A stretch of DNA of 64,000 nt from Hirsutella rhossiliensis (taxonomy: Eukaryota; Ascomycota; Sordariomycetes; Hypocreales; Ophiocordycipitaceae): positions 1,116,001-1,180,000 of the forward strand of contig NW_025408677.1 of assembly GCF_020360975.1 (NCBI RefSeq). Reading direction: 5' to 3'. A program made the translations under genes and the position numbers. The first letter of the stretch is position 1, and each line of letters begins with the position of its first letter. Under the pieces are notes generated by a model. That model made no database searches. It was not told the origin of the DNA and worked only from the letters and a program-made list of their open reading frames with translations. This document shows, one piece after another, positions 1 through 11,361 of the stretch.

Positions 1-1308
1 TCGCTTAGGAGGGTATTATACGTTATTTGCTAACGTTTTTTCCGCGACTAGGCGTGCGTGGTCCGCGCGAGGGTTCCGTCCCCCTAAGCGCGGTATTAGG
101 TATTATTTAGAGGGCGCCTCTTTAAAAGCTAGGTAGGGGTATAATATAAGGGCTTTTGCCCTATATAGGCCTAGACTAAGGTCTAGGCTAAGTCTATATT
201 TAAGCGGCCTCCGCGCTTATATAGGCTAGGCCTATACTTCTCTTCCTTTTCCCCCTTATAGATTATTAACCTTCTTTTAATAGACTATACCTAAGCCTAT
301 GCCTTTGCCTACTCCGTAATAGTAATTAAGGTAAGGGAGTAATTATTATATTGCCTTAATTATCCTTCTTTCTTTTATTTAGCGCCCCTTTTTATACTTA
401 TTTATTATCTTAATTAATAAAGAAGATACTACTTAAAGAAGCTATTAATATCCTCTTAACTAGCAAGCTTTTTACTAGTATTTTCCCTTTATTTTAGCCG
501 TTACTAGTATATCCGTCTTATCTCTCGCTACCTTTATAGGAAGCTATTACTACTTCTACTTCCTATTACGCCCCTACCCTCCTCTCTATACCTATTTTTA
601 GCTCTTTCTTTTAAACCGGTTTTTTAGCTTCCTAGGTCCCTCTTACTAAGGGATATCTCTAAGAACTACGAAATTAAGCTATACTTCGCAATAATACTAA
701 GGGTTAAATATAAATATTAAGAAAGGGATAGTTTATATTATAAATAACTATTATAAGCGCTATTTTTATATATAGCGCTTTATAAGTTTAAGCTATTTAA
801 TGTCTATAGTCTTTAGTAGTAGCTATAGTATACTCTTTACTATAGCTAATATAAGTAGAGCTAGGCTAGTTTTAATAGCGCCTCTATATATTATAAGGGG
901 TCTCCTTTTAAGTAAGTTAAATTATAAGTATATTATATAAACCTTTTAAGCTAAATATTTAGCTATTAAGCCCCTTATCTTAATATAAAAGTCTTTAACT
1001 ATTATAAGTACTAGGCTTAAGCTATAGCTTAAGCTATATAGTTATATATAAAATACTAGATCTTATATATTTATATATAAGCTAGCTATATATAAAAGAG
1101 CTTTATATAGCTTATTAATATTATCTTATAAGTAGTACCTATATATATACCTTTACTTACTCTATAATACTTAAGAGCTTAATAGGTATTTAAAGTATTT
1201 TAATATTATACTTCTAAGCTAAAACTAAAACTAGTATAAGGGTTACTAGGAAGGTTTAATATTATAATATAAGATAAAAAATTATTATTATTAAGTATAA
1301 ACGGTGTC
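1..1308. repeat. RIP-degraded AT-rich repeat block (left)
   Basis: The block is dominated by TA steps; CA and TG dinucleotides are nearly absent while CG dinucleotides remain, the signature of repeat-induced point mutation acting on CpA. No open reading frame survives. Positions 318-696 match, in reverse complement, the LTR-like repeat at 56941-57320. Short AT-rich palindromes occur, for example AGCGCT arms around 755-785. The rest (697-1308) has no recognisable coding trace. Confidence 0.85.
318..696 (-). repeat. Copia-type LTR copy, inverted relative to 56941-57320
   Basis: Read on the minus strand, this segment starts near 696 with a GCGAAG..TAGCTTAATTTCG motif and follows the sequence at 56941-57320 almost base for base, with RIP-type and scattered differences, until similarity ends near 318. 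The right-hand copy sits directly after a copia polyprotein remnant and a purine-rich tract, which identifies this repeat as that element's LTR. The two copies therefore lie in opposite orientation at the two ends of the window. Confidence 0.7.
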
Positions 1309-2771
1309 TTATATAAGCTTCTTTACTTCTTTAACTAGATTGTCCCTAGAGATAAGTTGCCCTAGGTCTTTCTCGTTATTAGTATTAGACTTAAAAACCT
1401 TTAGCCTGACTTGACCTGCTGCTAACTCATCCTGTCCGAGAATGATGGCAAGAGGCACGCCGATCGCTTCCTTGAATTGCTGAAGCGACTTGGGCTTCGT
1501 CTTGGCCGAATATTCTGCTCGGATGCCAGCCTTCCAAAGTTGACGAGTTATTGCCATTCGCTCGAGTAAAAGCCCTTCAAATTCTTTGCCGCCAATTGCC
1601 ATCACGTACACATCCAGGTTACGTGTTACCGCAGAGGAGGTCTTTGAATCCTTCTCCGGTGGTGGCTTGAGGATGGTGAAGATGCGGTCTACACCAAACG
1701 ATATGCCTGCGCATGGGATAGGACGTTTGCCGTACATGCCCACAAGATTATCATATCGCCCCCCGGCAGCAATGCTGCCAACTTGACTGGTCTGGGTTTT
1801 GCTTCGGGATCCAGGCTCTCCAGGCTCGGTTGGTGCTTGCATGATAACCTCGAATATCAACCCGGAGTAGTAATCCAGCCCTCGAGCAAGCGAACAGTCA
1901 AAAGAAACTTTATCGACAATGTCAAATGCCTTCAGATATGACGCAAGGAGGCCCATATCTTCAATCCCTGCACTCACATTTTCATTTGCCGTGAGCTTTT
2001 CGTTCGACTTGAGGGCCTCCAGCATGTCGTGAATATTGCCGCTGCGCCTCACATATTCGCCGACTTGATCTGCAACTTCATCCGAAAGTCCCTTCTCCAA
2101 CATCTCCTTCTTGACATCGTCCCATGACATCTTATCCAACTTGTCTACCGCAGAGCTAGTAGGGCGTATCTTCTCCTCTGGAACACCCGCGACTGCAAAT
2201 AGCCCATCCAGAATGCGCCTATGGTTGATTTTGATTGTAATGCCAAGCTCCAGAGCTTCAAAGACTTCAACAATAACGCATAGGATCTCAGCATCAGGAA
2301 CCATAGGGTCATAAACACCAGCAATATCGAAGTCGCACTGGTGGAACTCTCGTAATCTACCGCGGGCGATTGCAGGCTGGTCTCGTCGGTAGACCTTAGC
2401 GATCTGGTAGCGCTTAATATGGGTAACGTGGCCGTTCATGGCCAGCCAGCGAGCAAACGGGACTGTCAGGTCGAAGCGCAAGGAGCAGAGTTCTCCGCCC
2501 TGGTCCTCCAAGTCGTACATAAGTCGTGAGTCCTCGCCGTACTTTTCAGAAAGGATCTCCTTTATTTCGAAGACGGGGGTATCGAGAGGGGTGCCGCCGT
2601 GGCGCCTGAATACGTCACTGGTTGTCTTGCTGTTGATAAGTTAGCCGGGTCGTCACTATCGAGAGATGTCATCCGCAAGACGAACAAGATTTTTTCTCGC
2701 AGAAGCAAGTCATCGCCAACCCAATCGCGGGTGCCTTGAGGCGTCTTCAACTGAACGCTTGAGCGAGACAT
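1309..2771 (-). CDS. Histidyl-tRNA synthetase (class II)
   Basis: Charges tRNA-His with histidine. Two exons are supported (2771-2686 and 2629-1309) around a 56-bp intron with a GTTCGT donor, GCTAAC branch site and CAACAG acceptor, giving 468 residues. Visible landmarks: KTPQGTRDW near residues 9-17; class II motif 2 (VYRRDQPAIARGRLREFHQ) near 108-126; the HisRS signature LARGLDYYSG near 276-285; motif 3 ending GISFGVDRI near 337-345; then the C-terminal anticodon-binding domain. The start is the first in-frame ATG after an upstream stop, and no mitochondrial presequence is evident, so this model gives a cytosolic form unless an upstream exon exists. The last ~30 codons end in A or T and adjoin the RIP block. 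TGACTC-type sites lie upstream. Identity is secure; the N-terminus is less so. Confidence 0.93.
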
Positions 2772-2910
2772 CTTCGTAGTCCATGCTTGCCCTGTTGCAG
2801 CTTAGGTGCGGAGCTGACTGGCTTGTTATAGCCAGGCCGACGGAATAAAGCGGTGCAGAGCCAGGGAATCTGTTCTGCCACCCGCCTCCACAAACCCACA
2901 AACCCCGCGG

Positions 2911-2917
2911 TGACTCA
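2911..2917. promoter_or_regulatory. CPC1/GCN4-type site TGACTCA upstream of HisRS gene
   Basis: A perfect palindromic TGACTCA lies 140 bp upstream of the HisRS start codon. This is the binding consensus of GCN4 and its filamentous-fungal counterpart CPC1, which activate amino-acid biosynthesis and aminoacyl-tRNA synthetase genes on amino-acid starvation. A second, shorter match (TGACTC) is at 2998-3003. Function is inferred from the motif and the target gene. Confidence 0.6.
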
Positions 2918-2997
2918 TCCCAGCTGCCCGGCGTCGAGATAATCCGCTCTGAGGAGGCGCTGTCAGGTGACGGGCGGTCAAGGGCGGCAGAAGTGCA

Positions 2998-3003
2998 TGA
3001 CTC
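2998..3003. promoter_or_regulatory. Second TGACTC half-match upstream of HisRS gene
   Basis: TGACTC followed by G, so not the full palindrome. Its interest comes only from lying about 80 bp further upstream of the perfect TGACTCA in the same promoter. Confidence 0.35.
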
Positions 3004-4547
3004 GTACCTTTTGCCACAGCCTCGTGACCAGGTGGAGCCAGAGCCACGGAGCAAAAGTCACAGAGCTAAGAGTAAAAAGGGCCACCTGGAACATGGTAAC
3101 AGATTGGAGCGGCTGAAGGCAAGTCTTTGGCTAGGTGCGTATCAAGGGGAAAATGGCTCTGGTGGCGCGCGCCTACTTTGTGCTATATGTCGAATACAAG
3201 GTGTCATTGTCGGGCAACCGGACACCTTGTCAAATACTTCCGGGGCGGGCTAGGTTTAAATCGGGTTCGATATGCCTCTATCGTTATATACCAATTTTTG
3301 GGGCCTATTTAACCTATATAACTCCCCTAGTCTAAGGATATAATATAGGCTTAACTTAAGTATAGGAATATCTTAATACCTTCTTTTAGCTAGCTAATTA
3401 TAGTTACTATACCTATATAAGACCCTCCTTTGTCCTAATAGATAGGCTAAGATATATATTACTAAATTTACCTTTCTAAGCCCCTATTTCTTCCACTTTG
3501 CTCTTAAGTCTCTGCTTAAGATTATTAAACCTTCCTTTATATTCTACCTAGATGCCTAATATGCGGGACTGTCTTCTAACATCTTGACCCTAACGAGCTT
3601 ATTTGGCTCCTGCAGTAGAGCTCGGGTGGAACACGACATGACATTGTCGAGCCATGCATAAATATGAAGGTGCTTAATCATAGCGATATCTCGTACCCGA
3701 TTTCTCAGCCGTTCGAAGACGATATAAGTCAAACATATAAAATTGCGATGCTATGGACTTGATGTTCTGGCTCTGCTTCTGTAGTCTTAGAAGTAACGGA
3801 AATTTGAGACGAGAAGCCATGGGGAGATGCAAAGGGAAAATGCAGGGCAGACACGGAAAGTCCGTTACACCAACATAAAGCCTCAGGGGTCAGGGAGGCA
3901 TGGATGATGTCCCACAAGGGATAGGATGGCGTTTACGAACGAGACACCGTCTTGAGAGTCTCATACATTACTCGTGGTTCACGGCACCCAATCGTCATGC
4001 TGGACCTGCTTGGCAACGGACATATACTCTCTCGCATCTCGTCGGGCCCATGGTGGCATTTGCAGTCTATTTATTGGTAACCCCCCTAGTCAGGCCAGAC
4101 GAAAGCCGCATCTCCCTGTGCCGTGCCAATGCCGAGAATGTGACTCATAGATGGCAAGCCCAAGTTCATGTCATCTTCCACACGGGTCGTGGTCCGCCAA
4201 CGTCTATCGGACCAGCAACGGCGCCATAGCCCTCCTGCCGCCCCAAAGGCGAACAGCAATAACCCGACGACGAACCAGCTTCCCAGGGCGGCAGCCGCTT
4301 ATTCCCCAAGGATAAGATGCCACGTGCGGAGCTCGGCTTCTCGGAGCTCTCACAGCCAGGTTCAGCCTGAGAAGGCTGGTACTGTGACGACTGAGAAATC
4401 GTCCTTTGTGCTATGTAGGTGAGACTTCTCGCAGAAAAGTCGACATCTCTTTAAGCATCTTGTCAAAGGGGCTTGATCTGAATTGCTCCTCGTACAGTGC
4501 GTCGTGTAGTCCAACAAGTCGGCAAGCCGACATCGCAGAGCCGTGGT

Positions 4548-6123
4548 TCATCGTCCTGGTAGCCGAGGATTCGAGTGCGTGCCTGAGACAGCCGACCTAG
4601 CTGCTGCTTGGAGGAAACCCTGGAAACTCTCGAACGCGATGGGATCCGAGCCTTCTAGCCATCGACACTTGACTGAGACGTGCTGCAGTGCAACGTGAAT
4701 CCTGACGTGAAAGCCCAAGGCACATATCGGCTCCGACGGGTTGTGCCCCTCGCCCATCGCATTCTCCGCTTCGCGCTTCTTCCTCCGCCGCCAGGCCCGA
4801 GCCCAGACCTTGTCGGGCGCACGACCGGTGCCCGCGAGAGCCTGCGCATCCCAGTCCCAGGACATCAGATCCAAGACACCAATGGCACCACTCAGCTTGT
4901 CAGCGAGTTCACCGATGCTGACGGGCATGGGGAACTTGGCAACCTCGGCTTCCGTGGCGGCGGGCAGCAGGTCCAGCTTGCACGAGGCGGCCTTGGTGCC
5001 CCTGGCCACGTCCTGGGCCGGCCGCATGGGCCCGAAGCTCCAGGCGACGGCCCACCGACGGGTCTTGTTGCCCTGGACAAACTCGGTGACGGCGTAGTTT
5101 CGGATGCCGTGCTCTCGCAGTCTTCCCACCAGAGTCGTAACGCTAGACAGGAACCCCAGCATGGAGGTGTACCACTGCACGCGGCGGCGGAGCACAACGG
5201 ACTCGTCTAAGATGCGATTGACGAAGGCTACCTCGCCGCCCTCGACGACCATCTCGGTGAGGGAGCCGGTACAGGCTGTGCAAGGCGGTCGGGATTTCCG
5301 CTTGGCACTCTGGAGCATGGCGTGCTCGGATTCGTAAAAGGGCGGGTTCGTCATGGTGAAGTCGACGGAGTCGAGGCCAAGGTCATCCAGGGGTATGAGG
5401 GCATCCTCGGCTCTGCGGCCCACAACTTTGATGCGATGGCCGAGGCCGTTCAGCTCAACATTCCTTGTCGCCCACTTTAAGCTCTCGACGTCGATGTCTG
5501 GTCGGGCCTCAGTCACGGATGGAACTAAGGGAGGAAGCTCTGGTTACCGGTTGCAACAAAGGACCACGGACGCTGCACGCAGGCCAGGAGAGGGTAGATG
5601 CAGCTGGCACCTGTCCCAATATCGATGCCGACCAAGCTCCGGCCCGGCGGACTGTAGGACGACGTATCGAGCAGTCCCTTGAGCCACAAGATGTAGTTGT
5701 GTCTATTCGGGATCTGGGAGTCTCAGTTCCTTGTCCGGGAAAGAGAGACAAACTTCGGCTTACCGGCGGACAGAGGCGGTCTTGTGGAAGCTGCATCACC
5801 AGACCAAAGTCAAGTTTGAGCAGCGTCTTGGTCAGTTGGACGACGGAGGCGGGATCGCCAAAGTCGAGCTCGCGACCCTTTGTCCTACAGCAGCAGACGG
5901 TGAGCGGAGGCGCCATCAAGAGACGCTGCGGAACGTACATGGCGGCAAACTCTGGGTCGCATCGCGCCAGCTGCTTGAAGTCGGGCGGCTTCGAATAAAG
6001 CTCTCTGAAGCGGCGGTCTCTGGTCTCGGACAGCTCCGATGAATCTGCGACGGCGACGGCGACGGCGCTGCTGCTGTTGCGTGGCGGCGGGTCGCTGGCC
6101 TTGCGTTTTGAGGCCATCACCAA
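4548..6123 (-). CDS. METTL16-type RNA N6-adenosine methyltransferase
   Basis: Four exons (6123-5939, 5884-5764, 5713-5548, 5497-4548) with three 50-54-bp introns give 473 residues. Each junction restores a continuous family-like sequence. Seen in order: a basic N-terminus; a DPEFAAM and ELDFGDP segment; LCPPIPNRHNYILWL; a Rossmann SAM-binding loop GIDIGTG near 131-137; and the catalytic NPPF tetrad near 208-211, which marks N6-adenine methyltransferases of the METTL16/RlmF group. In characterised members the targets are U6 snRNA (adenosine in the ACAGA box) and some mRNA hairpins. The C-terminal ~150 residues are less conserved. A second ATG two codons downstream (6117) could be the real start. 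Expected in nucleus or cytoplasm. Confidence 0.9.
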
Positions 6124-6610
6124 CGGCGAGATTCAGGTTTGGCTTGTTTGCCGTTCATAGCAGACGGAGAGAGGGAGGCGACGAAGAAACTGGTAAGAAT
6201 GAGGGTTGATGGAGTGAGTGCAGCGATTCGGATGATTCTACAGCGGCCTGGTGGGGCTACAGCCAGCACCTAGAGCGTCCGAGGCCCACTGTAGGACTCC
6301 CTTTAGGGGCTTTACAAGGGGCGAATCTGGCGACTTAGGGATTGACGCCGACATTTCCCCGGCCAACATACTTTCTCCATTGGCCCATCTTGACCGTCTT
6401 CATTATCGGTTTCTCTCTCTCCTCTTTCCTTGTTACTGCTAAAATGCCCAGCAAACACCAGGAAATGCCCGTCCCTTTCATTAAAAATGAGCCTCATTAT
6501 CGTTTGCGCGCGATTCAAATGCCTTATCTTGCTTGTCTAGACCCGAAAACCATGCCGTGGTGAGACGATGCCGTTCGTCAGCGAAACGCACCGTTTGCGC
6601 CCTCGTCGTC

Positions 6611-7431
6611 CTACCAGAAAAGAATCCTCCATCGCCATCCCTCGAGCACGGCGATATCTTTGTCGTCCATGTCTGCGTCGCCGCGCTCGATGCGCTCGCA
6701 CAGCCTCCTGAGCCTCCTCTGCGTCGTCCGCGCCGCCCTCAGCGTCACCTCGTTCTGGAAGACGTAGAGCACGGCGAAGACGAAAAAGGCCACCTTGGCC
6801 AGCTTCCCGCTGCCCAGGATGCCGTCTCGGATGCGTGCCATCAGGCCCTTTGATCTGTGGAACGCGTACTCGGTGTCGTTGGCCGATGCGTGCGACTGCT
6901 CGTCGAAGCCGCGGCGGAAGATGCTGCGCACAGCAGGAATAAAGGCGGCACTTGACAAGCCATAGTCGCCAACCGCCTTCAGGTTAGCACCAGGCGAGGC
7001 TCGTGTATTGGAAAGGTAGGCGGGGACGGGAAAGCGACTCACATGACGCCCCCGAGAAGCCATCGTCGCCAGCGCTGGTCCTCGGCTGCCTTGGCCAGGC
7101 CGCGAATCTCGGACTGCAGCGTCCTCAGGTCCCCCGCGACAAGGTTGGCCTGACCCCTGATGCGGGACTCGAGCTCCATGGCCGACGTGCTGCCGTCGAC
7201 GTGCTGCCGCTTGCGCTGGAGGGTGACGTATTCGCGGAGGCCGAAGAGACAGCTGGCTCGGACGTTGCGAATGTCAATCGGACCCGCCGCCTGCACCGTG
7301 GATGTCCACTGCGTTCCCGTGCTTGCGGGACGGTCGGGGATCCGCATCGGCGGAGGCTCCGAGGTCGGAGGATAGGACGGCGAGGACATGGGAACTGGCG
7401 CCAGCGAGGCGAGCGGCGCGGCGGGATTCAT
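6611..7431 (-). CDS. Unrecognised fungal membrane protein, 242 aa
   Basis: Two exons (7431-7043 and 6950-6611) around a 92-bp intron with a GTGAGT donor, GCTAAC branch site and TCAAG acceptor. The splice joins a tryptophan-rich end (RWRRWLLGGVI) to a hydrophobic continuation, making one likely membrane segment; a second (VAFFVFAVLYVFQNEV) follows about 60 residues later. The N-terminal ~50 residues are Pro/Ser-rich and probably disordered, the middle is charged and helical, and the C-terminus is Arg-rich before ending WRWRILFW. I do not recognise the family, and no catalytic motif is visible. The exon structure, codon bias and hydrophobic segments make a real gene likely. The start was chosen as the first ATG giving the Pro-rich leader; one further upstream is possible. 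Confidence 0.65.
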
Positions 7432-9491
7432 GGCCCTCTCCCACGATGCGACGTCGGTCAGTAGCAGCCAACGGTGGTCGGTTTCAAGGTTCAGCTGTCG
7501 CTCAGCTCGGCGACATGAGTGCCTGCAGCGTGATGTGTCTGGTGCCAAAAGTATAAGCTGCCGGCAAGTGTCCAGGTGCGCGTAAGCGAGGGCAAGAAGT
7601 GGCGTTCTCGAGGTGGCTGGCAACGAGAGCAAGGGCTTCCTTGCTTCAGTTCCAGACCAACGACGTCAACCCAACTACCCCGCTTGCCGCCGGCTGCATA
7701 CATTGATGCGCAACGACAGCCAGTTCTGTACATTATGTACTAGAATGACTTACGTCATGCCTAGGAAAGGCGTCTTCTTGTGCAAACGTGGGCGCAGTGC
7801 AGCTGTGCCGGCAGCTTCACGACCCACTTTTCCCGCCCGCCGTTTGTTCCGTCCGCGGGGCCTCCGGTTACCTTTCCCGCTCCGCTGCCGAAACGCGACC
7901 TCTTCATCCATTTCGTCTCCATCTATTTGTCTCCACTCGTTGCCATCACCACCAGGCGCCCGAAGGACGAGCGTACAGCTTCACCTGCTATGGGGAATGG
8001 TGAGTTTCGTGTGGCAGGCCATCGTGTGGCTAGCGGGCCATCTCATTTCGAACCCAAGCCTCCATAATTGAGAAGGATGAACAGAGAACAGGTGTGGAGC
8101 TGCGAGTCGCCATCTTGTCTGAGAATTAGAGTGCATTTCATCCCAGCTGGCTGTGAAAGACAATCATTCGCGTGACCAAGCGAAAAAGGAGGTGAAACGC
8201 TACAACAGATGTCAGGTTGGTGCGGAATATGTCTTGTAAAGCAAGCCTGCTGACACACATATGGCTTAGTTACGAAGTTGAACCCGACAGTATTACTCTG
8301 GAACACGTTTGCTATAGAAAAACGGTTCTGTTGAAAACCCGGTTGACCGAAGGCGCCCTGAACGGTGATGTCACCGTACTCGCTGTCTCTGCATCTGCCC
8401 GTCCCCCTAAAAAGGTGGGGCCGCAGCGGTGCACGAGTCTGCCTGTCCCGCAAAGAAGCGCATAAACACACGCACATCTGGCATCCCCGTGATTCATGCG
8501 AGGGATTTTGTCTCCCAAGCCCAAAAGACTGGCAGACTGTACATCCATGAATTAAATGCCTCCCGGAGATCGCAAACCCCGGGCCCGTCCGTCGAACCGC
8601 TTCCCGCGCCAGACCCTCTCGACCGGCCGGCCGGCACGTCGCCGCATACCGCCGACGAACGGAAGACCGGGTCGGCCCACCTGCCTACTCGGTGGCTAGC
8701 AAGGACAGCAGAGGGAGCATGATTGGCCCCCCACGCGCGTTGATACTCTGCTTCCCTGGCCTGCCCATGCAAATGCAATGTATCCTTCTCCTTTCATACT
8801 CTGCCTGTCTGCGTGGACGGGGAAGAAAAAGCTACTGGCACTCGGACGTATAATATCAGGGAATCAATGTCGTGTTAATGCGGGTTTTGCCAGTGCGTTT
8901 TTGGCGGCAGCTGCGTCTTTCGCGGCCTGTCGTTGATTCCGTGCGGCGGCACCGGCTCCAGAACTCCCACACCCTTCCTTGCATGTGATGGCGAGAGAGA
9001 CAAGTCCAAGAAGCAAAATATGATAGGAAGACGACTCGCCAGGGCCTCCCCTGTCCGTCGTCATGCAACGGCGACGGGTGGAGATGCAGGCCCCGCCTAG
9101 GGAGACGCATCGATTCTGGCCTTTACAGTATTATTCCAAACAAACCCTTTCTCAAGTCCCATGAACGCCCGGAGAGCCAGATTATGTTGAGCAACTGCAT
9201 TGCCGGTGTCGGGGCGGGGAGGGGGATCCGCCTCAGGGCCGGTAGATTGTGCTTCAACAACCCTTGTCTGGGTTGTTATTGCCATACTGTACGTTGCCAC
9301 GGACAGCGGCTCTCTTCCAACCGTTTCCAGAGGTGGAGCCCAGTTTCTCCCAAAGGCCCCCCTTCTCCACAGTCAAGAGCTCGTCGTGATCTGCCTCGCT
9401 CGTCTCGAATCTTCTCTCGCTTCATCCTCATCCTCGACTGCGTCTCCGTCTATGCATCGCATCGCAAGCCTACCACGTCGTGAGCGCCTCT
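7432..9491. other. 2.1-kb intergenic region
   Basis: This stretch lies between the divergent starts of the 242-aa membrane protein and the 81-aa protein and probably holds both promoters. All frames are short, overlapping and without recognisable domains. The last ~130 bp before 9492 are pyrimidine-rich (CTCGTCTC, CTTCATCCTC), typical of a fungal 5' UTR. No RNA gene was recognised. Confidence 0.55.
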
Positions 9492-9737
9492 ATGCTGGCC
9501 GCCAAAGCCCACACCGTCGTCAAGCCTGCTGCAGCGCGCAGCAGCGCGCCTATGTCCGTCGAGGCCGTCGCCAGGCTGTGGCATTCTCGAACCATGCGAC
9601 TGGTCCGCAACAAGCTCTTCTATGAATTCGCCGTCTTCATCCTCGGCGGCGGCAACCCGCTGATCCTCTGGCTCTTCTGGCCCGGATGGGTCCTCTTCGG
9701 GCTCGCCTTCTGGGCTTTCTGGCAAGTCCTGGCCTAG
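9492..9737 (+). CDS. Small single-pass membrane protein, 81 aa
   Basis: A single-exon frame begins with an ATG after a pyrimidine-rich leader. The N-terminal half is basic and Ala/Ser-rich (MLAAKAHTVVKPAAARSS) and could act as a mitochondrial targeting sequence. The C-terminal third is a strongly hydrophobic, Trp/Phe-rich segment (GGNPLILWLFWPGWVLFGL) that should span or hairpin in a membrane. It ends 174 bp before the end of the convergent XAP5 gene. I recognise no named family. Composition and the sharp amphiphilic division argue against a chance frame, but confirmation needs homologues. Confidence 0.55.
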   Translation: MLAAKAHTVVKPAAARSSAPMSVEAVARLWHSRTMRLVRNKLFYEFAVFILGGGNPLILWLFWPGWVLFGLAFWAFWQVLA

Positions 9738-9911
9738 CGACGTCAGTCGCCTGCTTGGTTGCGCCCATGCGCGCTTGTCAAGTCGAGCCGAATCCGACCG
9801 GCCTCTACTCCCAGGGAGGGCAACGTTTCCTCAGCCCACCATGGCAGAGATGTGCAAGCGGAGCCGACCCCCGTTCTCGCCACGACCGGAGCTTCGTCGC
9901 GACAGACTCGC

Positions 9912-11127
9912 TCACTTGGAAAAGAAAAAGGTGTTGCCGCCTGTATCCTTACGAATCTCGTTGGCAAAGTCCCTCTCCGGATCAAACTCTTGCCATGTGC
10001 TGGCGGGATAGATGTGCTTGTTCCTAGCATACCACCTCCGATCCACTACCTTTGTCACTTTGGGGTCGTCGGCGGCACCCTCGAGGGTGTTGATATCAGG
10101 CATCGACGAGGCTGCTGCTGCCTTCGAAGCAGGCGTGGAGAGGCGGTCCGCGGCGGGCAAGCCATTATCGGCATTCGGCGGCGGGTCGGGACTGGAGGGC
10201 ACTTGGGTGCTAAAGTCAAACAGAGGACGTCCAGCGGGCCCAACGTTTTTGTTCATGACAAAGTAGTAGAAGTCGTAGTGCTGCATAGCATTAGACGGTG
10301 TTCACATGTACATAGACACAGCAGCTTACATGAGGAATGATGACGGTATCTCGGACGAGCATCAGGTCGTCGACGCCGGCTCTAGCCCATCCGCGTCTCG
10401 GGTGGCCCTGCTCGCCGTTCTTGCGCCCAACGCCGACCTTGCGGCACCTGTCGAGAAAGACCCAGACAAAGTCTCCCTTCTTCAGGCGCACGGTTCCGCC
10501 GGGAATGTGCGCGCCGTCGTAGAAGACAAAGGGTATCGCAATCTCGGTCGCCTTTATGGCCTCTTGCAGGGCCAGGTAGTCGCGTCGCAGCGCCTCTCGC
10601 TCGTCGGCCTCTTTGCGCAGCGCGGCTTTCGTGAGTGGTCTGGGGACGACTCCGACGGCTGCGTTGGCCCTGAACCGGCCGGGCTTCCCGTCGCCGTCGC
10701 CGTGGGCGGGCGTCGCATCGTCCTGGGTCGATTCTCTGGGCTTTAAAGGGCCGTTTGCGTTTTTGTTGTTTGCCTCGTAGCCCGCCGTTTGCTCCTCGTC
10801 CACCTCGTCGTCGTCATCGCCAAACGACAGGAGCTTCTTGCCCAGGTGCTGCTGCTTCTTCTTCTGTTTCTTCCTTTTTGCCGGCCCGCCGCTGGATGCG
10901 CCGGCGGAGTCGCTGCCGGGGTGGTCGGGCGTATTCGTCTGCGAGCGATCCGGGGCCGAGGGGCCTGCAAAGGCGGCTTCACGGGCTTCGCGCTCCTGCT
11001 GCTCAAGCACCTCCGCGCGCCGCTTGCGAAAGTCGGAGAGGGCGACGAGGCCGACGGTGGTCGTGGACAGCCGCTCGTGGGTTGTCTTGTTTTGCGGCGT
11101 GAAGCGCGAGGCGACCTGGTCCGACAT
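9912..11127 (-). CDS. XAP5/FAM50 family nuclear protein
   Basis: Two exons (11127-10330 and 10280-9912) around a 49-bp intron with a GTAAGC donor and TGCAG acceptor; the junction gives IPHHYDFYYF, a family hallmark. The product has 388 residues. The N-terminal half is charged, with Lys-rich (KRKKQKKKQQ) and acidic (FGDDDDEVDEE) stretches likely to be nuclear-targeting and disordered. The C-terminal XAP5 domain carries IPFVFYDGAHIPGG, VRLKKGDFVWVFLDRCRK and the terminal WYARNKHIYPAS..EFDPERD block. Characterised members are nuclear; FAM50A associates with the spliceosome, and plant XCT acts in clock and small-RNA processes. The C-terminal domain has a Pro/Ser insertion between the HYDFYYF and VVDRRWY blocks. 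Confidence 0.9.
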
Positions 11128-11361
11128 GGCTGTCGTGTCTGTGGACGTAGAGATGAGTCGAGGCTGTTTCTGGTCTGATTATGAGAAGTCAGATGGAGGC
11201 GCCGGAGTCACTGTGTGAGATGCTGGTGCACACGGACTTGGAGTGGCTACTAGTGTCTGGTGAACTCGTGAGATAATATTACAGTGTGCACGTCTTATTC
11301 TCAGCCAGCTACCCTACACGTCGCACAAACACTCGACTTGACATGACCATGACCGTCTGCT

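Larger units (their letters stand above)
2772..4547. other. Intergenic stretch with a small RIP patch
   Basis: The first ~450 bp hold the presumed 5' region of the HisRS gene. About 3290-3590 is a TA-rich, CA/TG-poor patch resembling the larger RIP blocks, so it is probably a short degraded repeat. From 3600 to 4547 only short overlapping frames without recognisable domains or intron signals occur. No gene is supported. Confidence 0.6.
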
